Below, piece after piece: positions 6,234 to 6,853 of a stretch of 6,853 nt of DNA (position 1 is the stretch's first letter; every line of letters begins with the position of its first letter). The notes below the pieces were generated by a model. The model was not told where the DNA came from and did not search any database. It was given only the letters and a program-made list of their open reading frames with translations. This stretch comes from Syntrophobacterales bacterium (GTDB taxonomy: Bacteria > Desulfobacterota > Syntrophobacteria > BM002): positions 1 to 6,853 of the forward strand of contig JAUVTM010000117.1 in the NCBI GenBank assembly GCA_030601545.1. Reading direction: 5' to 3'. Made by a program: the position numbers and the translations under genes.

Positions 6234-6281
6234 GAGAACCTGATGTTCCTGTTAGCCTTGGAGTCAGACAATTTTTCACCC

Positions 6282-6310
6282 TTCATACTAGAGGTTCCAT
6301 TCGGTGTCAA
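6282..6310 (-). promoter_or_regulatory. Strong sigma70-type promoter for ftsK
   Basis: The minus strand has a perfect -35 box TTGACA (6310-6305), a 17-base spacer and TATGAA (6287-6282, four of six matches to TATAAT). A start near 6275 would give a leader of about 85 bases before the ftsK ATG. The -35 box is two bases from a heptamer array (from 6313), so repeat DNA forms the region just upstream of the promoter, where an UP element or activator would act. Confidence 0.7.
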
Positions 6311-6312
6311 CT

Positions 6313-6347
6313 ACTACGCAAAGCGCATGGCGCATAGTGCATAGCGT
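6313..6347 (+). repeat. Heptamer array D upstream of the ftsK promoter
   Basis: Five 7-base words stand in register: actacgc, aaagcgc, atggcgc, atagtgc, atagcgt. The atagNgc type also appears in the middle of array A (atagggc at 2680). The array ends next to the ftsK -35 box. From 6348 to 6461, between it and the MITE-like element, I see no gene, repeat or site that I can support. Confidence 0.65.
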
Positions 6348-6461
6348 TACGACTAAGCTAAAGAAACAATGTATTGGAAGATGGACATAATGATTGCTTT
6401 GTGATTGATATCCTGGTTCATTTTCATGAGTGTTTCGATTCCGCGGCAGTTGGCTGTACCA

Positions 6462-6655
6462 TAGCCCGGATATTTCATGAATTACCTGCTGCGACCACGG
6501 ATATTGCCGTCCTTCCTGGCGTCCTCGGGTGCCGGCCCCTGCGACGTACCATTCAGGTACGCCTCGGACCAATCCCGCGGTGCCGCGGGACGGTTGCCAG
6601 GTGGCAAGCCCATCTTCGCGGTCTCGCGACAGCAATTCATGAAATATCCGGGCTA
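6462..6655. mobile_element. MITE-like structured element with perfect 22-bp terminal inverted repeats
   Basis: The ends at 6462-6483 and 6634-6655 are exact reverse complements over 22 bases; each begins TAGCCCGGATATTTCATGAA when read inward. The match stops sharply on both sides. Because each end begins with TA, the element can also be read as 20-bp repeats flanked by TA duplications, as IS630/Tc1-type transposition leaves; this is inference. The 150-base interior holds no gene but a series of small hairpins: ACGG/CCGT (6497-6510), CGTACC/GGTACG (6545-6561), TCCCGCGG/CCGCGGGA (6573-6590) and TTGCCA/TGGCAA (6594-6607). No transposase is present, so it would be non-autonomous. The right repeat provides the last codons and the stop of the acyltransferase gene. 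It might instead be a REP/BIME-like cluster or a structured RNA. Confidence 0.7.
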
Positions 6656-6853
6656 GTCGGTTCAGGCTCCCCTTTTTCTGCCGGAGGCAGCTTTTCCTGA
6701 ATTCGCCTCCGGATTTCGGAAATCAGCCACCTTCTGTCTCGCCCACTAATGTCCTCGGTGGGCACGGGTTCGCCAATGTAAATCCGCACGGTCTGCGGCC
6801 TAATCCTGAAACCCTTCTTTGGCAGAATCGCAAACGTGCCGCTGAGGCTAACG
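6637..6853 (-). CDS. 1-acylglycerol-3-phosphate acyltransferase (PlsC family), C-terminal part only
   Basis: Only the last 71 codons are in the window; the start and the catalytic HX4D motif lie beyond the right edge. The visible part begins VSLSGTFAILPKKGFRIRP and continues TVRIYIGEPVPTEDISGRDRR, then a helix WLISEIRRRIQEKL. This is the usual C-terminal block of PlsC-type enzymes (V.I.GT...LPK....I.P..V.V.IGEPIPT). These enzymes acylate lysophosphatidic acid to phosphatidic acid at the inner membrane in phospholipid synthesis. The tail after the helix is a charged Pro/Glu-rich stretch. The final residues SPDIS and the TGA at 6637-6639 are encoded by the terminal inverted repeat of the adjacent MITE-like element, so the natural C-terminus was probably replaced or extended. 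Another acyltransferase of the LPLAT superfamily cannot be excluded. Confidence 0.78.
   Translation of the reverse strand, partial: VSLSGTFAILPKKGFRIRPQTVRIYIGEPVPTEDISGRDRRWLISEIRRRIQEKLPPAEKGEPEPTSPDIS

Noticed and set aside
6288..6700. Open frames on both strands across the MITE-like element
   Set aside because: They run through inverted repeats and hairpins, show no domain, and overlap the ftsK promoter and the acyltransferase end; they are by-products of GC-rich structured DNA.

Overview
The window is a Gram-negative bacterial chromosome segment of roughly balanced base composition. All six supported genes lie on the minus strand. LolA (periplasmic lipoprotein carrier) implies an outer membrane. 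A complete FtsK and two conserved housekeeping enzymes look chromosomal rather than plasmid or phage. Intergenic DNA full of short tandem heptamer words recalls Desulfobacterota/NC10/Acidobacteriota-type genomes or the STRR repeats of cyanobacteria; this lineage guess is weak.

Read in the direction of transcription (right to left): (1) 6853-6637, the C-terminal 71 residues of a PlsC-type 1-acylglycerol-3-phosphate acyltransferase, which runs off the window. (2) 6655-6462, a 194-bp MITE-like element with perfect 22-bp terminal inverted repeats; one of these supplies the acyltransferase stop codon. (3) 6310-6282, a strong sigma70-type promoter, preceded by a short heptamer array, driving ftsK (6190-4028). 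(4) lolA (3880-3083), whose signal-peptide region is largely encoded by repeat DNA. (5) A 530-bp gap (3082-2553) built mainly of period-7 arrays and ending in a near-consensus promoter. (6) A small single-pass membrane protein of unknown function (2552-2130). (7) A 305-bp gap with a weaker promoter candidate, then an MBL-fold hydrolase (1824-874) and, four bases later, pgeF (869-51), which look like one operon. A nonamer-type repeat closes the left end.

Functionally the genes are mostly envelope and division housekeeping: phospholipid acylation, chromosome translocation at the septum, lipoprotein transport and a PgeF peptidoglycan quality-control enzyme. No defence system, CRISPR array, tRNA, rRNA or transposase gene is visible. 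The notable content is non-coding: phase-locked heptamer arrays in several different sequence families, one of which lies inside the lolA reading frame, and the structured MITE-like element that ends a gene.
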